Shown here: in pieces, positions 1-10,107 of the stretch
How positions within the stretch are numbered: the stretch's first letter is position 1
Layout: each line of letters begins with the position of its first letter
Source: Hyphomicrobiales bacterium
GTDB taxonomy: Bacteria; Pseudomonadota; Alphaproteobacteria; Rhizobiales; Xanthobacteraceae
Length of the DNA stretch: 64,000 nt
Assembly (NCBI GenBank): GCA_017305555.1
Contig: JAFKKM010000009.1
Span: 62,001-126,000, forward strand
Direction of reading: 5' to 3'
Position numbers and translations under genes: made by a program
Notes under the pieces: generated by a model
What the model saw: the letters and a program-made list of their open reading frames with translations, nothing else
Databases searched by the model: none
What the model was told of the DNA's origin: nothing

Positions 1-2895
1 CTTGAACGGCTTCAGGCGCTTGGTGACGACTGCCTTGCCCTTGACCTCGCCGCGCTTGGACCAGACCCGGATGCGTTGTCCGTGCTTGATGCCCTTCTCC
101 TTGGCGAGCTCCTCCGACATTTCCACGAAGAACTCCGGCTGCATCACCGCGTTGGCGTGAACAGTCTTGGTCCAGTAGTGGAAGTGCTCGGTGAGGCGAT
201 AGGTGGTGCCCACGATCGGGAAGTCCTTGGACGTGCCAAGCGCTTCGAGATCGCCCTTGAACACCCGCGCCACCGGGTTGCCCTTGAGCTTCGGGAACAC
301 CAGGTTGCCGGTCGGAGATTCGAACGGCTCCATGTGCACCGGGAACGGACCGTCGGCCATCAGGCCACGAACCCAAAGGCGCGAGACGCCTTCCGCGTTC
401 ATGATGAAGGGACCGACCGCCCGATCCGGCGGAATGGTCGGAACATAGTCCGGAACGTCCGGACCGCTCCACCGCTCGCCGTTCCAGAACATGTACTTCT
501 TCTTCTCGCTCCACGGCTTGCCATCGGGATCGGCCGAAGCGCGATTGTACTGGATGCGGCGGTTGGCGGGCCACGCGAAGCCCCAGTTGCCGTACACACC
601 CAGCCCCGACGGATCGCTGTTGTCGCGACGTTGAGCCATGTTGCCGGTCGGACCGTAGAAGCCCGTGTAGATCCACATGCATCCGTCGGTCGAACCGTCG
701 TCGCGCATCTCGCCGAACGAGGCGAGACGCTGCCCGGCGGCGCGAACCACCTTGCCTTCGGCATCCTTGAGATCGGTCAAGGCCTTGCCGTTCAACTCGG
801 TCTGGAGTTCGTCGACGGTCGGATGCAACGGGTCCTTGTAGCTCCAGTCCACCGCGAGGATGGCATCCTTGCCCTTGCCGCCGTCCTTTTCGTACATCTT
901 GCGCATACGCACGAACAGGTCGGACAGGATCTCGATGTCCGTTCGGGACTCGAAGTAGGGATCGGCCGCCTTCCACTTCCACTGGATGACGCGGCTGGAG
1001 TTGGTGACGCTGCCTTCTTCCTCGGCGAACGAGGTCACCGGCAGCATGAACACTTCGGTCTGAACCTTGGCGGGATCGATGTTGTTGAACTCGCCGTGGT
1101 TCTCCCAGAACCGAGCCGTATCGGTCTCGATCGGGTCCATGCTGACCAGGAACTTCAGCTTCGCCAGACCTTCCCTGCTCTTGTTCGAGTTGGGAATCGC
1201 CATCAGCGGGTTGAAGCCCTGGCAGATCAGGCCAGTCGTTTTGCCCTGATGCATCAGATCGAACATCTTGATGCAGTCATAGATGCCATCAAGCTTCGGC
1301 AGATAGTTGTAGCCGAACTCGTTTTCCTTGGTGGCATTGGCGCCGAACTGCGACTTCAGGAAGCTGACATAGAACTTGCGATAGTTCTGCCAGTAGCTGG
1401 TCTGGTTCGGCGTCAGCGGCTTGAAGGTACGTTTGGCGAGGTGCGACTCCAGCGTCGTTTCCTGCTCGGTCGGCAGGGCCAGATAGCCCGGGATCGCCGC
1501 CGTCAGGGTGCCGACGTCGGTGATGCCCTGCACGTTGGAGTGACCGCGCAATGCGTTCACGCCGCCGCCGGGGATACCGATGTTGCCGCACAGAAGCTGG
1601 ATCATCGCCGCGCAACGGATGTTCTGGGCACCATGGGAGTGCTGCGTCCAGCCGAGCGCGTACATGATCGTCATCGCGCGTTCGCCGTTGGCGGTGGACG
1701 CGACCCAGTCGGCGACCTTCAGGAACTTGTCCTTCGGGGTGCCCGAGACGCGCTCGACCAATTCCGGCGTGTATTGCGCGAAGTGCTTCTTCATCAACTG
1801 GAAGACACAGCGCGGATCCTGCAACGTCATGTCGCGCATGGCGAAGCCGTCGGGACCGAACTTGTACTCCCAGGTGCTGCGGTCATAGGAGCGCTTCGAC
1901 TCGTCGTACCCCGAGAACAGACCCTCGTTGAACTCGAAGTCGTCGCGCACGATGAACGCGGCGTTGGTGAAGTTGCGCACGTACTCCTTGTGGATCTTGT
2001 CGTTGGTGAGCAGGTAGTTGATCACACCCGACAAGAACGTGATGTCCGATCCGGAACGGATCGGCGCGTAGTGGTCCGCGACAGCCGCCGAGCGGTTGAA
2101 CCGCGGGTCGACCACCATCAGCTTGGCGCCACGCTCGGCCTTCGCCTCGGTGACCCACTTGAATCCGCAGGGATGCGCTTCCGCTGCGTTACCACCCATG
2201 ATCCAGACGACATCGGCGTTCTTGATGTCGGTCCAGCTGTTCGTCATAGCACCGCGACCAAATGTGGGGCCCAAACTGGCCACCGTCGGTCCGTGTCAAA
2301 TCCTGGCTTGGTTTTCGATCTGTAGAAGCCCAAGGCCACGCGAGACCTTGAACGTCGCCCATCCGCCTTCGTTGGCGACTGAGGAACCGGCGAGGAACGC
2401 GGTGGTCAACCAACGGTTGACGGTCACACCGTCGCGGTTCTTCTCGACCCAATTGGCGTCGCGATCTTCCTTCATCAGCTTCGCGATGCGCTCCATCGCG
2501 AAATCCCAGCTGACGCGCTCGAAGCCATTCGAGCCGGGCTTGCGATACATCGGGTACTTCACGCGCGACTTCGACTTGATGTAGTCGATCGCGCCGGCGC
2601 CCTTCGGGCACAACGTTCCGCGATTGACCGGATGGTCGACGTCACCCTCGATATGGGTGACTTCCATCTTGCCCTTCTCGACCTTGCTTTCGGCCGCGAA
2701 AATCATCATTCCGCAGCAGACCGCACAATAAGGACACTGGCTGCGAACTTCCTTGGTCTGCGCGAGCTTGAAAGGCCGGATCGTCAGTGCGTGGGCTGCT
2801 TCGATTTCACCAAATCCAAGAGCGCCAAGACTCGTTCCCGCCAAACCCGCGCCGGCCCCGAGCATAAACGAGCGCCGCGAGAGTTCCATGTTCAT
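1..2895 (-). CDS. fdoG: Formate dehydrogenase alpha subunit, selenocysteine-containing, Tat-exported (3' end outside window)
   Basis: Catalytic molybdopterin subunit of the respiratory, periplasm-facing formate dehydrogenase (FdnG/FdoG family), oxidising formate to CO2. The N-terminus carries a twin-arginine signal (R7-R8, SRRSFM) and a 4Fe-4S set C54, C57, C60/C61 and C96. At residue 200 (2296-2298) the frame has TGA. The frame continues beyond it as HGPTVASLGPTFGRG, the exact context of the catalytic Sec in E. coli FdnG, and stays open to the window edge, so TGA is read as selenocysteine. About 965 residues are present against about 1015 in E. coli. ATG at 2895 is chosen because GGAGGA lies 7 bases upstream. 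Beta and gamma subunits would lie left of the window. Automatic gene callers would split it at the TGA. Confidence 0.95.
2266..2298 (-). promoter_or_regulatory. Bacterial SECIS element with UGA(Sec) codon
   Basis: Counting the UGA as bases 1-3, bases 15-33 fold into a hairpin. G15-G16 pair with C32-C33, U17 is bulged, G18-G19-C20-C21 pair with GGCC (28-31), and the 6-base loop is AGUUUG. The bulged U17 and loop bases G23 and U24 are the ones known to be needed for SelB binding in E. coli fdhF/fdnG mRNAs. The fold was made by eye. Confidence 0.88.
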
Positions 2896-3174
2896 GGAAC
2901 ATTCCTCCAAAAACCGGCCCCCACCGGGGGACGTTCCAAACTTTAGAGTTTGTCAAAAGAAAAAGTACGGCGATATCAATGCACTGTCAAAGCGGCGAAA
3001 CCGATGCAATGATTTCGAGTTATCGAATGATGCACTGCGAAGTAATAACGTGACGGTAATGCATGTCATTGCGGCACTTGTATTATTTATAAGAAATGCA
3101 TCTTTCCCCGAACATTTTGCTGCAACGCCGTTTTTACCCATCGGCACACGGGCATTTCGCCGCACCGAGACTTA
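2896..3174. other. Divergent intergenic region, formate dehydrogenase / thioredoxin
   Basis: About 280 bp, clearly more AT-rich than its surroundings, lying between the minus-strand formate dehydrogenase and the plus-strand thioredoxin-like gene. It must hold at least the dehydrogenase promoter. I looked for an FNR/FixK box (TTGAT-N4-ATCAA) and did not find a convincing one. Confidence 0.5.
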
Positions 3175-3867
3175 TTGACGGCCTTGTCAAGGCCTTTCAC
3201 AGTAAGCGTCGTGGCGGCAAGCACCGCTCCCGCGGGTCGGGGCCGAATTTTCAAATCGAATCATGACGCGGACGTTATTCCACGCCGATGCTTGGTGTGG
3301 ATCGCGCTGACGGCTGCTTTCTTCGCCGGCCTCGTTTCCCTCCCCGCCGCATCAGCCTCTCCCCTGCTCCGGCCATGGGTCGAAGGAACGCCACCCCCCT
3401 TCAGTCTCGACGACCTGCACGGCACGCCGCGCGATCTGCAAGCCTTCAAAGGCAACGTGGTGTTGCTGCACTTCTTCGCGACGTGGTGCGAACCCTGCGT
3501 GCGCGAAATCAGCTCGCTGCAACGGCTGACATCCATCGCCCGCGACAAGCCGCTGAAGATCGTCGCCATCGATGTCGCCGAAGTCGATCTGCGCGTGCGC
3601 GCCTTCTTCGAAAAGCTACCGGTGAATTTTCCCGTGCTGCTCGACCGCGACCGCGCCGTGACCAAGGCATGGCAAGTGAGTGCGTTGCCGTCGACCGTCG
3701 TGCTCGCGCCGGATCTGACGCCGCGACTTTTCGTCGAAGGCGACCTCGACTGGTCACGCCCCGACGTGCTGGCAACGATCGCGACACTCTATCCGGCAGC
3801 GGCCCGCCGCACTGAGCCCATCACCATCCAGACAATCAACAATCCACGTGGGGAGAAGACACGATGA
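3175..3867 (+). CDS. TlpA/ResA-like periplasmic thioredoxin
   Basis: Membrane-anchored or secreted thiol-disulfide oxidoreductase of the TlpA/ResA family. A hydrophobic stretch (residues about 40-62 in the longest reading) is followed by a thioredoxin fold with the redox motif WCEPC at 104-108, and a cis-Pro region is seen at ALPST. Such proteins reduce apo-cytochrome or metallochaperone cysteines in the periplasm. The start is uncertain: no ATG is in frame, and TTG 3175, TTG 3184, GTG 3211, TTG 3292 and GTG 3295 are possible without a clear ribosome site. The stop overlaps the next start (ATGA), so the two genes are co-transcribed. Confidence 0.8.
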   Translation: MTALSRPFTVSVVAASTAPAGRGRIFKSNHDADVIPRRCLVWIALTAAFFAGLVSLPAASASPLLRPWVEGTPPPFSLDDLHGTPRDLQAFKGNVVLLHFFATWCEPCVREISSLQRLTSIARDKPLKIVAIDVAEVDLRVRAFFEKLPVNFPVLLDRDRAVTKAWQVSALPSTVVLAPDLTPRLFVEGDLDWSRPDVLATIATLYPAAARRTEPITIQTINNPRGEKTR

Positions 3868-4970
3868 ACCGGCGCGAATTCATTCAAGGCACCACCGCAC
3901 TCTCGCTGGCCGCAATGTTGCCCAACGCGGCACGGGCACAGGCTGTCTTCGCGCCGAAGCCCGGCGCATGGCGCACGGTCGATCTCGTCACCAAGCTCGA
4001 GATCGCCAAGCCGGACGGCAAGATGCAGGCCTGGATTCCATTGCCGTCGGTGAATGAGACGGAATGGAGCCGCCCGGGCGAAACCAAATGGACCGGCAAC
4101 GCCGCCAAGGTTGAGCGCGTGCGCGATCCGAAGTACAGCGCGGAAATGCTGCATGTGATGTGGAAGGACGACGAGTTCATGCCGGCGATCGAGGTCACCA
4201 GCCGCGTCGCGACGCGCGACCGCGCCATCGATCTCGGCAAACCGGGCAAGGCCGCGCCGCTCAGCGACGCCGAGCGCAAGCTCAATCTCCAGGGCACCGA
4301 ATTGATTCCGGTCGACGGCATCGTCAAGCAGACCTCGGACAAGATCGTCTCGGATGCGAAGGCCGCGACCGATATCGAGAAAGCGCGCGCGATCTACGAA
4401 TGGGTGGTTGAGAACACGGTACGCACCGCCTCGACGCGCGGCTGCGGCACCGGCGATATCGCCTCGATGCTCAAGACCGGCAATCTCGGCGGCAAGTGCG
4501 CCGATCTCAACGCGCTCTATGTCGGCCTCGCCCGCGCCGCCGGTCTGCCCGCGCGCGACGTCTATGGCCTTCGCGTGCTGCCCTCGCAGTTCGGCTACAA
4601 GAGCCTCGGCGCGGGCTCGGCCAACGTCACCAAGGCGCAGCACTGCCGCGCCGAAGTGTTCCTCGACGGCTTCGGCTGGGTGCCGGTCGATCCCGCCGAC
4701 GTCCGCAAGGTGATGCTGGAGGAGCCGCCGGCCAACCTCCCGATCACCGACGCAAAAGTGGTCGCGGCGCGCAAGACGTTGTTCGGCGCGTGGGAAGGCA
4801 ACTGGATCGCCTACAACACCGCGCATGACGTGGCGCTGCCGAACGGCAAACATCCGAAACTCGGCTTTCTGATGTATCCGCAGGCCGAGCGCGCGTCGCT
4901 GCTGCTCGATTGCCTCGACCCGGACAACTTCCGCTACGCGCTGATGGCGAAGGAAGCCACTGCGACCTGA
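3864..4970 (+). CDS. Tat-exported transglutaminase-like protein
   Basis: 368 aa. The N-terminus has a Tat-type signal (NRREFIQG then a hydrophobic run ending ARAQA at about 26). The C-terminal half shows the transglutaminase-like papain-fold triad: C212 in GGKCADLN, H260 in AQHCRAEVF and D276 in PVDPADV. Family members act as transpeptidases or proteases, and the substrate here cannot be told. It is translationally coupled to the upstream thioredoxin-like gene (4-base overlap) and ends at a strong hairpin terminator. The pairing suggests a periplasmic pair, possibly with the thioredoxin keeping Cys212 reduced; that is inference. Confidence 0.85.
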   Translation: MNRREFIQGTTALSLAAMLPNAARAQAVFAPKPGAWRTVDLVTKLEIAKPDGKMQAWIPLPSVNETEWSRPGETKWTGNAAKVERVRDPKYSAEMLHVMWKDDEFMPAIEVTSRVATRDRAIDLGKPGKAAPLSDAERKLNLQGTELIPVDGIVKQTSDKIVSDAKAATDIEKARAIYEWVVENTVRTASTRGCGTGDIASMLKTGNLGGKCADLNALYVGLARAAGLPARDVYGLRVLPSQFGYKSLGAGSANVTKAQHCRAEVFLDGFGWVPVDPADVRKVMLEEPPANLPITDAKVVAARKTLFGAWEGNWIAYNTAHDVALPNGKHPKLGFLMYPQAERASLLLDCLDPDNFRYALMAKEATAT

Positions 4971-4980
4971 TAACACTGAC

Positions 4981-5012
4981 ACAACGGGCGCGGTCGTGGC
5001 CGCGCCCGTTGT
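4981..5012 (+). terminator. Hairpin terminator after the transglutaminase-like gene
   Basis: Perfect 13-bp inverted repeat (4981-4993 ACAACGGGCGCGG with 5000-5012) around a 6-base loop, 10 bases after the stop codon. The following sequence CATTTCC is only weakly T-rich. Confidence 0.75.
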
Positions 5013-5029
5013 CATTTCCGGACACACCG

Positions 5030-6177
5030 ATGCCGATCTATCTCGACCACAACGCGACGACGCCGATCGCCCCCGGCGTGCTCAACGCCATGCTGCCGTT
5101 CCTGCGCGAGCAATACGGTAACCCATCGTCGAGCTATGCGCTTGGCCATGCTGCAAAGGATGCGGTGACGATCGCGCGCAGCCATGTCGCCGCGTTGATC
5201 GGCGCGGAACCCGATGAGATTATCTTCACCAGCGGCGGGACCGAAGCGAACAACATCGCCATTCGCGGCAGCATCGAACCGAACGGCGGCAAGCGCGCCA
5301 TCGTCACCGGCACGGTCGAGCATCCGGCGACGGACGAGCCGTGCGATCTGCTGGCACGAGAAGGCTACGCCGTTCATCGCATCAAGGTCGGTGACGACGG
5401 CCGCATCGATATTGATGAGGCACGTCGCATCATCCGCAACGGTGTCGGCCTTGTGACGATGATCCACGCGCAGAACGAAACCGGCGTACTGCAACCGGTT
5501 GCGGAGATCGCCGCCGCCGCGCGTGAACACGGCGCGCCGATGCATATCGATGCCGCGCAGGCGTCGGCAAGATCGCCGTCGATGTCCGGGCGCTCGGCAT
5601 CGACATGCTGTCCATCGCCGGCCACAAACTCTACGCGCCGAAAGGTATCGGCGTGCTTTACGTTCGTCGCGGCGTGCGAACGCAGTCGGTGTTGCGTGGC
5701 GCAGGCCAGGAATCCGGCCGCCGTCCCGGCACCGAGAACGTCGCCTCCATCGTCGGCCTCGGCGAGGCCTGCCGCCTCGCCGCCGAGCGGCTACGCAACG
5801 GCGGCACCGAACGGATGACGGTGCTGACGCGTACGTTGCTCACACGGCTGCGACAGGCAATTCCGGATATCATTCTGACGGGGCACCCGACGGCGCGACT
5901 GCCGAACACGCTCAACGTCCTGTTTCCCGCCGTCTACGGCCGCGCGGTGCTGGAAGCATGTCCGCAGGTGATGGCCTCCACCGGTTCGGCCTGTCACGCC
6001 GACCGCGAAGAGGCCTCCGCGATCCTGCGCGCCATGGGCATTCCCGAGCACAAGGCGCTCGGCGCGGTGCGGCTGTCGCTCGGCGCGACTACCACGGCGC
6101 GCGAGATCGACGACGCAGCCGATGCACTTGCCGAGGCGTGGCGCAAGTGTGTGGCCGGAACTGCGCGCGCATCGTAG
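5030..6177 (+). pseudogene. Cysteine desulfurase (NifS/IscS-like), frameshifted
   Basis: PLP-dependent cysteine desulfurase of the aminotransferase class V family, which passes sulfur to Fe-S clusters, thionucleosides or molybdenum enzymes. The N-terminal part starts MPIYLDHNATTP at 5030 and is in frame to about 5560. The rest (PLP lysine codon at 5626 in AGHKLYAP, catalytic Cys codon at 5992 in GSACHADREEAS) is in another frame. The break sits at DAAQA|VGKIAVDV. The DNA reads CAGGCGTCGGC where CAGGCGGTCGGC would restore the family sequence, so one G is missing near 5562. Everything else looks intact and under selection, so this is either a very recent mutation or a sequencing error. A desulfurase near formate dehydrogenase could serve FdhD-type sulfuration, which is speculative. 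Confidence 0.85.
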
Positions 6178-6240
6178 ATTGCACGTATAAACGTCTCGAC
6201 CTTCGGGGCCGGTTCTTGCTGACCGCGTCCGGGATATAAC

Positions 6241-7095
6241 ATGAATCTGTTCATCTTCGGCCTCGGCTATAGCTGCCGGCATTTTCTCGATCGCTTTACC
6301 GGTGATTATGCAAACATCTCGGCCACCGTTCGCGATCCGTCGCGCCACACCGCGAGAAGCGATTGCGAAATTCTCAGCTTCGGTCCCGACCGCGCCGATC
6401 CCCTCATCGCCGCACGTCTCGCGCAGGCCGATCTGCTGCTGGTCTCGGTGCCGCCGTCCGGCAGCGGCGATCCGGTGCTCACGGTCTTCGGCGATGCCAT
6501 CAAAACCAGCCGCATTCGCCGCATCGTCTATCTCTCGACGGTGGGCGTTTACGGCGATCACGACGGCCAATGGATCGACGAGACCGCACCGGTCGCGCCC
6601 AGTCCCGGTCGCCGTGCGGCGCGCGCGACGGCGGAAGGTGACTGGATGACGCGCGCAGGCGAACGCACCAGCATCCTGCGGCTTGCCGGCATCTACGGCC
6701 CAGCGCGCAACGCGCTGACCAATCTGCGCGCCGGCACCGCACGCCGCATCGTCAAACCGGGACAGGTGTTCAACCGCATCCACGTCGCCGATATCGCGCG
6801 CGCCATCGCAGCGGCCTTCGTCCATGAGACGACCGGCATCTGGAACGTCTGCGACGACGAGCCCGCGCCGCCGCAGGACGTGGTCACGTTCGCTTCCGAA
6901 CTGATGGGCATCGCGCCGCCGCCGGAGATCGATTTCGCGAGCGCCGGCCTCAGCGACATGGCGCGCAGCTTCTACGCCACCAACAACCGCATCGCGAACG
7001 CCCGGATGAAGCGCGAGTTAGAAGTCGAACTCGCCTATCCGACCTATCGCGAGGGGCTCAGGGCACTCTGGGCTGCGGGCGAAGGCGCGGGATAA
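6241..7095 (+). CDS. NAD(P)-binding epimerase/reductase-like SDR protein
   Basis: 284 aa, atypical extended SDR of the NAD-dependent epimerase type. The N-terminal nucleotide-binding loop is degenerate (FGLGYSCRHF instead of GxxGxxG). The central part has LSTVGVYGDHDGQWIDE, and GIYGPARN resembles the substrate-side loop of family members. It is close to the YeeZ-like group often annotated SDR family oxidoreductase. The reaction is unknown. It follows the desulfurase in the same direction and has its own 60-bp leader. Confidence 0.75.
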   Translation: MNLFIFGLGYSCRHFLDRFTGDYANISATVRDPSRHTARSDCEILSFGPDRADPLIAARLAQADLLLVSVPPSGSGDPVLTVFGDAIKTSRIRRIVYLSTVGVYGDHDGQWIDETAPVAPSPGRRAARATAEGDWMTRAGERTSILRLAGIYGPARNALTNLRAGTARRIVKPGQVFNRIHVADIARAIAAAFVHETTGIWNVCDDEPAPPQDVVTFASELMGIAPPPEIDFASAGLSDMARSFYATNNRIANARMKRELEVELAYPTYREGLRALWAAGEGAG

Positions 7096-7175
7096 CACCA
7101 GCTTGAGGTGGGCCTTGGATCGCCTCGTCACGAACGTTCCTCGCAATGACGAACGGGTCCGTTCCCAACGTCTCC

Positions 7176-7520
7176 CTAGCCGCCCTTCGCCGCCATCTTT
7201 TCCATTTCGGTGATCGCCAGCAGCGAATGGGCATAGGCGCCGCCGGCGCGCATTTCGGCGGCGACCCAGATCGCCTCCATCAATTCTTCCTGCGACGCGC
7301 CATGGCGCAGCGCCGCCTTGGTATGGCCGGAAATGCAGTAAGGGCATTGCGTGGTATGCGCGACCGCCACCGCGATCAGTTGCTTGATTTTCACCGGCAG
7401 CGCACCCTCGGCGAACACTTTCTGGCTGAAGGCCTGAAACGCCGCCTCGGCTTCGGGCGCGAGCGCCTTCCGCTTTTCGGCCAGTTCGCGCGTGGCTGCG
7501 GGATATAATCCGTCCGACAT
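7176..7520 (-). CDS. Carboxymuconolactone decarboxylase / AhpD-like protein
   Basis: 114 aa, the usual length of a single CMD domain. The signature CPYCISGHTKAA carries the AhpD-like CxxC plus histidine proton-relay motif, pointing to a peroxide or disulfide-linked activity more than lactone decarboxylation. ATG 7520 is chosen because AGGAG stands 7 bases upstream; a longer reading to 7658 has no support. It stands alone between convergent and divergent neighbours. Confidence 0.85.
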   Translation of the reverse strand: MSDGLYPAATRELAEKRKALAPEAEAAFQAFSQKVFAEGALPVKIKQLIAVAVAHTTQCPYCISGHTKAALRHGASQEELMEAIWVAAEMRAGGAYAHSLLAITEMEKMAAKGG

Positions 7521-7696
7521 TCTCGTTCTCCTGATCCAAGCAAATGCGCGCGGACCGAGACACGAGATGCAATCGCCGCCATGCTTATGGCGGTTGGCCA
7601 TCGCAGCGACCCGCCGCACGAAGAGTTCGATTGAACGCCCGCGCCGCGCGCGTTGCAAGCGCGCAGCCTTGCGCCTTTCGGCTGATGCGAACGGTG

Positions 7697-9562
7697 TCAG
7701 ATCGCTTGCAGCACCAGGCGATTGAGCCGCGCGGTGAACGCCGCCGGGTCTTCCGGCAACTCGCCTTCGAGGATTTGCGCCTGCTCCAGCAACAACAGCG
7801 AGAGATCGTCACGCCGCGAGGTATCGTCCGTCGCGGTGACCGCTGCAACCAAAGGATGCCGCGGATTGATCTCGAGGATCGGCTTGGTCCGGCCGCCACG
7901 CTGCTGCTGCGCCAATAGCCGCTCAAGTTCGCGGTCCGGCCCGAAGCTGCCGGCGACGATACACGACGCGCTGGTGGTGAGACGGCGCGACACCTTCACG
8001 TCGGCGACGCGCTCGCCCAGGCTCGCCTTGACGGCCGCGACGACCGCGGCCTCATCCACGGCCGTCTCGTCCTTCGGCTTGTCCTTGTCGTCGAGCAACG
8101 GGATCAGGTCGAAGTCGATATCGCCCTGACTCAGCGACTTCAGCGGCTTGCCTTCGAAATCGAATTGCCCCGATGTCCAGAACGCATCCACCGGATCGGT
8201 GAGCAGCAGTACCTCGATGCCGCGCGCGGACGCCGCCTCCAGCATCGGATTGGACTTCAGGCGCTCGATGCTGTCGCCGACGAGGAAATAGATCTCGGTC
8301 TGGTTCGGCTTGAGATCGGCGAGGTATTGTTTCAGCGAGCGGCGGTCGCCCGACGTGGTGGTGAAGCGTGCCAGCGCCAGCAATTTCTCGCGGCGCTCGA
8401 AGTCCTCGTAAAGCCCTTCCTTGATGACCGGGCCGAACGCGTCCCATATCTTGTCGAACTGTTCCGGCTGCTTCTCGCTCAGCGTCTCCAGCTCGGAGAT
8501 GACGCGGCCGGTCACCGCCTTGCGAATTTGCGCGAGTTGCGGATTGTTCTGCAACATCTCGCGCGAGATGTTCAGCGGCAGGTCCTCGCTGTCGACCACG
8601 CCGCGGATAAAACGCAGATAAGGCGGCAGCAGGTCAGCGTCGGCGGTGATGAACACGCGCCGCACGTAGAGCTTCACCCGTCCCTTGCGCGACGGCTCGA
8701 ACAGGTCGAACGGCTTCGCGGACGGCGCGAACAGCAGCACGGCATATGCCTGCCGGCCTTCGGCGCGGTAATGCAACGTCATCGCCGGCTCGTCGAACGC
8801 ACCCGCGATGGATTTGTAGGCGGCGGAATAATCCTCCGCCGTCAATTCGGATTTCGAACGCTGCCACAGCGCGCTGGCCGAATTGATCTGCTTCGCTTCG
8901 CCGTCATCGCCCACCAGTTCGATGGGAAACTGGATGTTGTCGGAATAGGCATGGACGATGCGCTCGATCCGCGCCGGTTCGAGATAGTCCTTTGCCTCGG
9001 GTTTGAGATGCAGCACGATCTCGGTGCCGCGCGCGACGCGCTCGACATCTTCCGCAGTGCCCGGCGTCACCGTGAATCCGCTGCCGCCGGACGACGACCA
9101 CACCCATGCCTCGTTGGTGCCAGCGCGCCGGCTGGTAACCACCACACGCTCCGCCACCATAAAGGCGGCGTAGAAGCCGACACCGAACTGGCCGATCAGG
9201 CTGGCGCCATCCTTTGCCTCTTTGAGCCGCGCAACGAACGACTTGGTCCCCGATCGCGCGATGGTGCCGAGATTGTCGATCAGCTCCTGACGATCCATGC
9301 CAAGGCCGCTATCGATCACCGATAACGTATTCGCCGCCTTGTCGGGAACGATGCGGATTGCCAGCGCCCCGCCCTGCTCCATCAATTCCGGCTTGGCGAT
9401 GGCCTCATAGCGCAACTTGTCGCAGGCGTCGGAGCCGTTGGAAATCAGTTCGCGCAGGAAGATGTCGGTCTCGGAATAGACCGAATGTACCATGAGCTGC
9501 AAAAGCTCGGCCACTTCGGCCTGAAACGGTTGGGCTTCGCTGCTGGAATCAATCGTCGACAT
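7697..9562 (-). CDS. htpG: Molecular chaperone HtpG (Hsp90)
   Basis: 621 aa, normal for bacterial Hsp90. The GHKL ATPase elements are present: [12 protein letters not shown] (motif I), [15 protein letters not shown] (DxGxG) and [14 protein letters not shown] (GxxGxG lid region). The middle domain [13 protein letters not shown], with the conserved catalytic-loop arginine, is also clear. It is a cytoplasmic dimeric chaperone. ATG 9562 (MSTIDSS) is preferred; an in-frame TTG extension of 9 codons upstream is unlikely. Monocistronic. Confidence 0.97.
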   Translation of the reverse strand: MSTIDSSSEAQPFQAEVAELLQLMVHSVYSETDIFLRELISNGSDACDKLRYEAIAKPELMEQGGALAIRIVPDKAANTLSVIDSGLGMDRQELIDNLGTIARSGTKSFVARLKEAKDGASLIGQFGVGFYAAFMVAERVVVTSRRAGTNEAWVWSSSGGSGFTVTPGTAEDVERVARGTEIVLHLKPEAKDYLEPARIERIVHAYSDNIQFPIELVGDDGEAKQINSASALWQRSKSELTAEDYSAAYKSIAGAFDEPAMTLHYRAEGRQAYAVLLFAPSAKPFDLFEPSRKGRVKLYVRRVFITADADLLPPYLRFIRGVVDSEDLPLNISREMLQNNPQLAQIRKAVTGRVISELETLSEKQPEQFDKIWDAFGPVIKEGLYEDFERREKLLALARFTTTSGDRRSLKQYLADLKPNQTEIYFLVGDSIERLKSNPMLEAASARGIEVLLLTDPVDAFWTSGQFDFEGKPLKSLSQGDIDFDLIPLLDDKDKPKDETAVDEAAVVAAVKASLGERVADVKVSRRLTTSASCIVAGSFGPDRELERLLAQQQRGGRTKPILEINPRHPLVAAVTATDDTSRRDDLSLLLLEQAQILEGELPEDPAAFTARLNRLVLQAI

Positions 9563-9720
9563 CACCAAAATCCTGGCTGGTTCATTCAAATAGGACGGAA
9601 GGATTTTGATATAGCGCGCCGCAGGCGTGGATCAAGCGCCGCAGCCGGCCGATCTGAACATCATCGGGTGCAGGGCTTGGCGATGGCATTCATCGCGGCC
9701 CGGGAAAAGCGGCGCTCTCG

Positions 9721-9828
9721 TCGCAGAGCTCTGTTTCGATAAATCGGAACAGAGCTCTGGATTTTTGTTCTAACGCGTTTTCTTCATGCGAGCCGGTATC
9801 TACTTGGCCTGAAAACGCTTTAAGACCC
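9721..9828. repeat. Dispersed palindromic intergenic repeat (Bradyrhizobium-type)
   Basis: Two nested inverted repeats. 9724-9740 (CAGAGCTCTGTTTCGAT) pairs with 9743-9759 over 17 bp with one G-T pair and a 2-base loop. AACGCGTTTTC near 9773-9783 faces GAAAACGCTT near 9811-9820 across a GATACCGGCTCGC-like centre (minus strand). From memory, elements built this way are scattered between genes in Bradyrhizobium and relatives. It lies just 3' of the small basic protein and could also serve as its transcript end. The copy number was not checked. Confidence 0.65.
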
Positions 9829-10098
9829 TCAGCGCTGATGGCCGAGACCGATACCGAGCTTCATGGCCTTCTGGCGCAGCGAGCCGACAGTCCGCTTGGT
9901 CAGCTTGGCGATTTTCTCGACCGGCGTGCGCGCTTTCGAATGCGCGCGCAGTTCCTTGATATCCGCCTTCGAATACGGACGGCGTGCGATCTTCTTCGCC
10001 TTTGACGCTGATTTGGGCGCCGTTTTCTTCGCCGTCTTTTTCTTCGCTGTCTTCGCCGCCTTGGTTTTCCGCGCGACTGTTTTAGCTTTGCGAGCCAC
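9829..10098 (-). CDS. Small lysine-rich DNA-binding-like protein
   Basis: 89 aa. Residues 1-40 are nearly all K, A, R, T and S (histone H1/AlgP-like tail). Residues about 42-89 form a compact segment (YSKADIKELRAHSKARTPVEKIAKLTKRT...) with the spacing of a helix-turn-helix, as in proteins annotated SANT/Myb-like or 'histone-like' in Bradyrhizobium. It probably binds DNA non-specifically. The start is GTG 10098 with AAGGAGA at good spacing. A 14-bp palindrome adjoins the ribosome site (separate entry). Confidence 0.7.
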   Translation of the reverse strand: MARKAKTVARKTKAAKTAKKKTAKKTAPKSASKAKKIARRPYSKADIKELRAHSKARTPVEKIAKLTKRTVGSLRQKAMKLGIGLGHQR

Positions 10099-10107
10099 TG
10101 ATTTCTC

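Noticed and set aside
76-2325. 749-codon open frame on the plus strand over the formate dehydrogenase gene
   Set aside because: Antisense shadow of a GC-rich gene; its protein has the R/H/V/L-rich composition of reverse-frame translation and no domain.
2896-3174. FNR/FixK box for formate dehydrogenase
   Set aside because: TTGAC/TTGAT pieces are present near 2975-2995 but not in inverted orientation with proper spacing.
3789-5027. Minus-strand frame of 412 codons opposite the transglutaminase-like gene
   Set aside because: Shadow; the plus strand has a Tat signal, catalytic triad and ribosome site.
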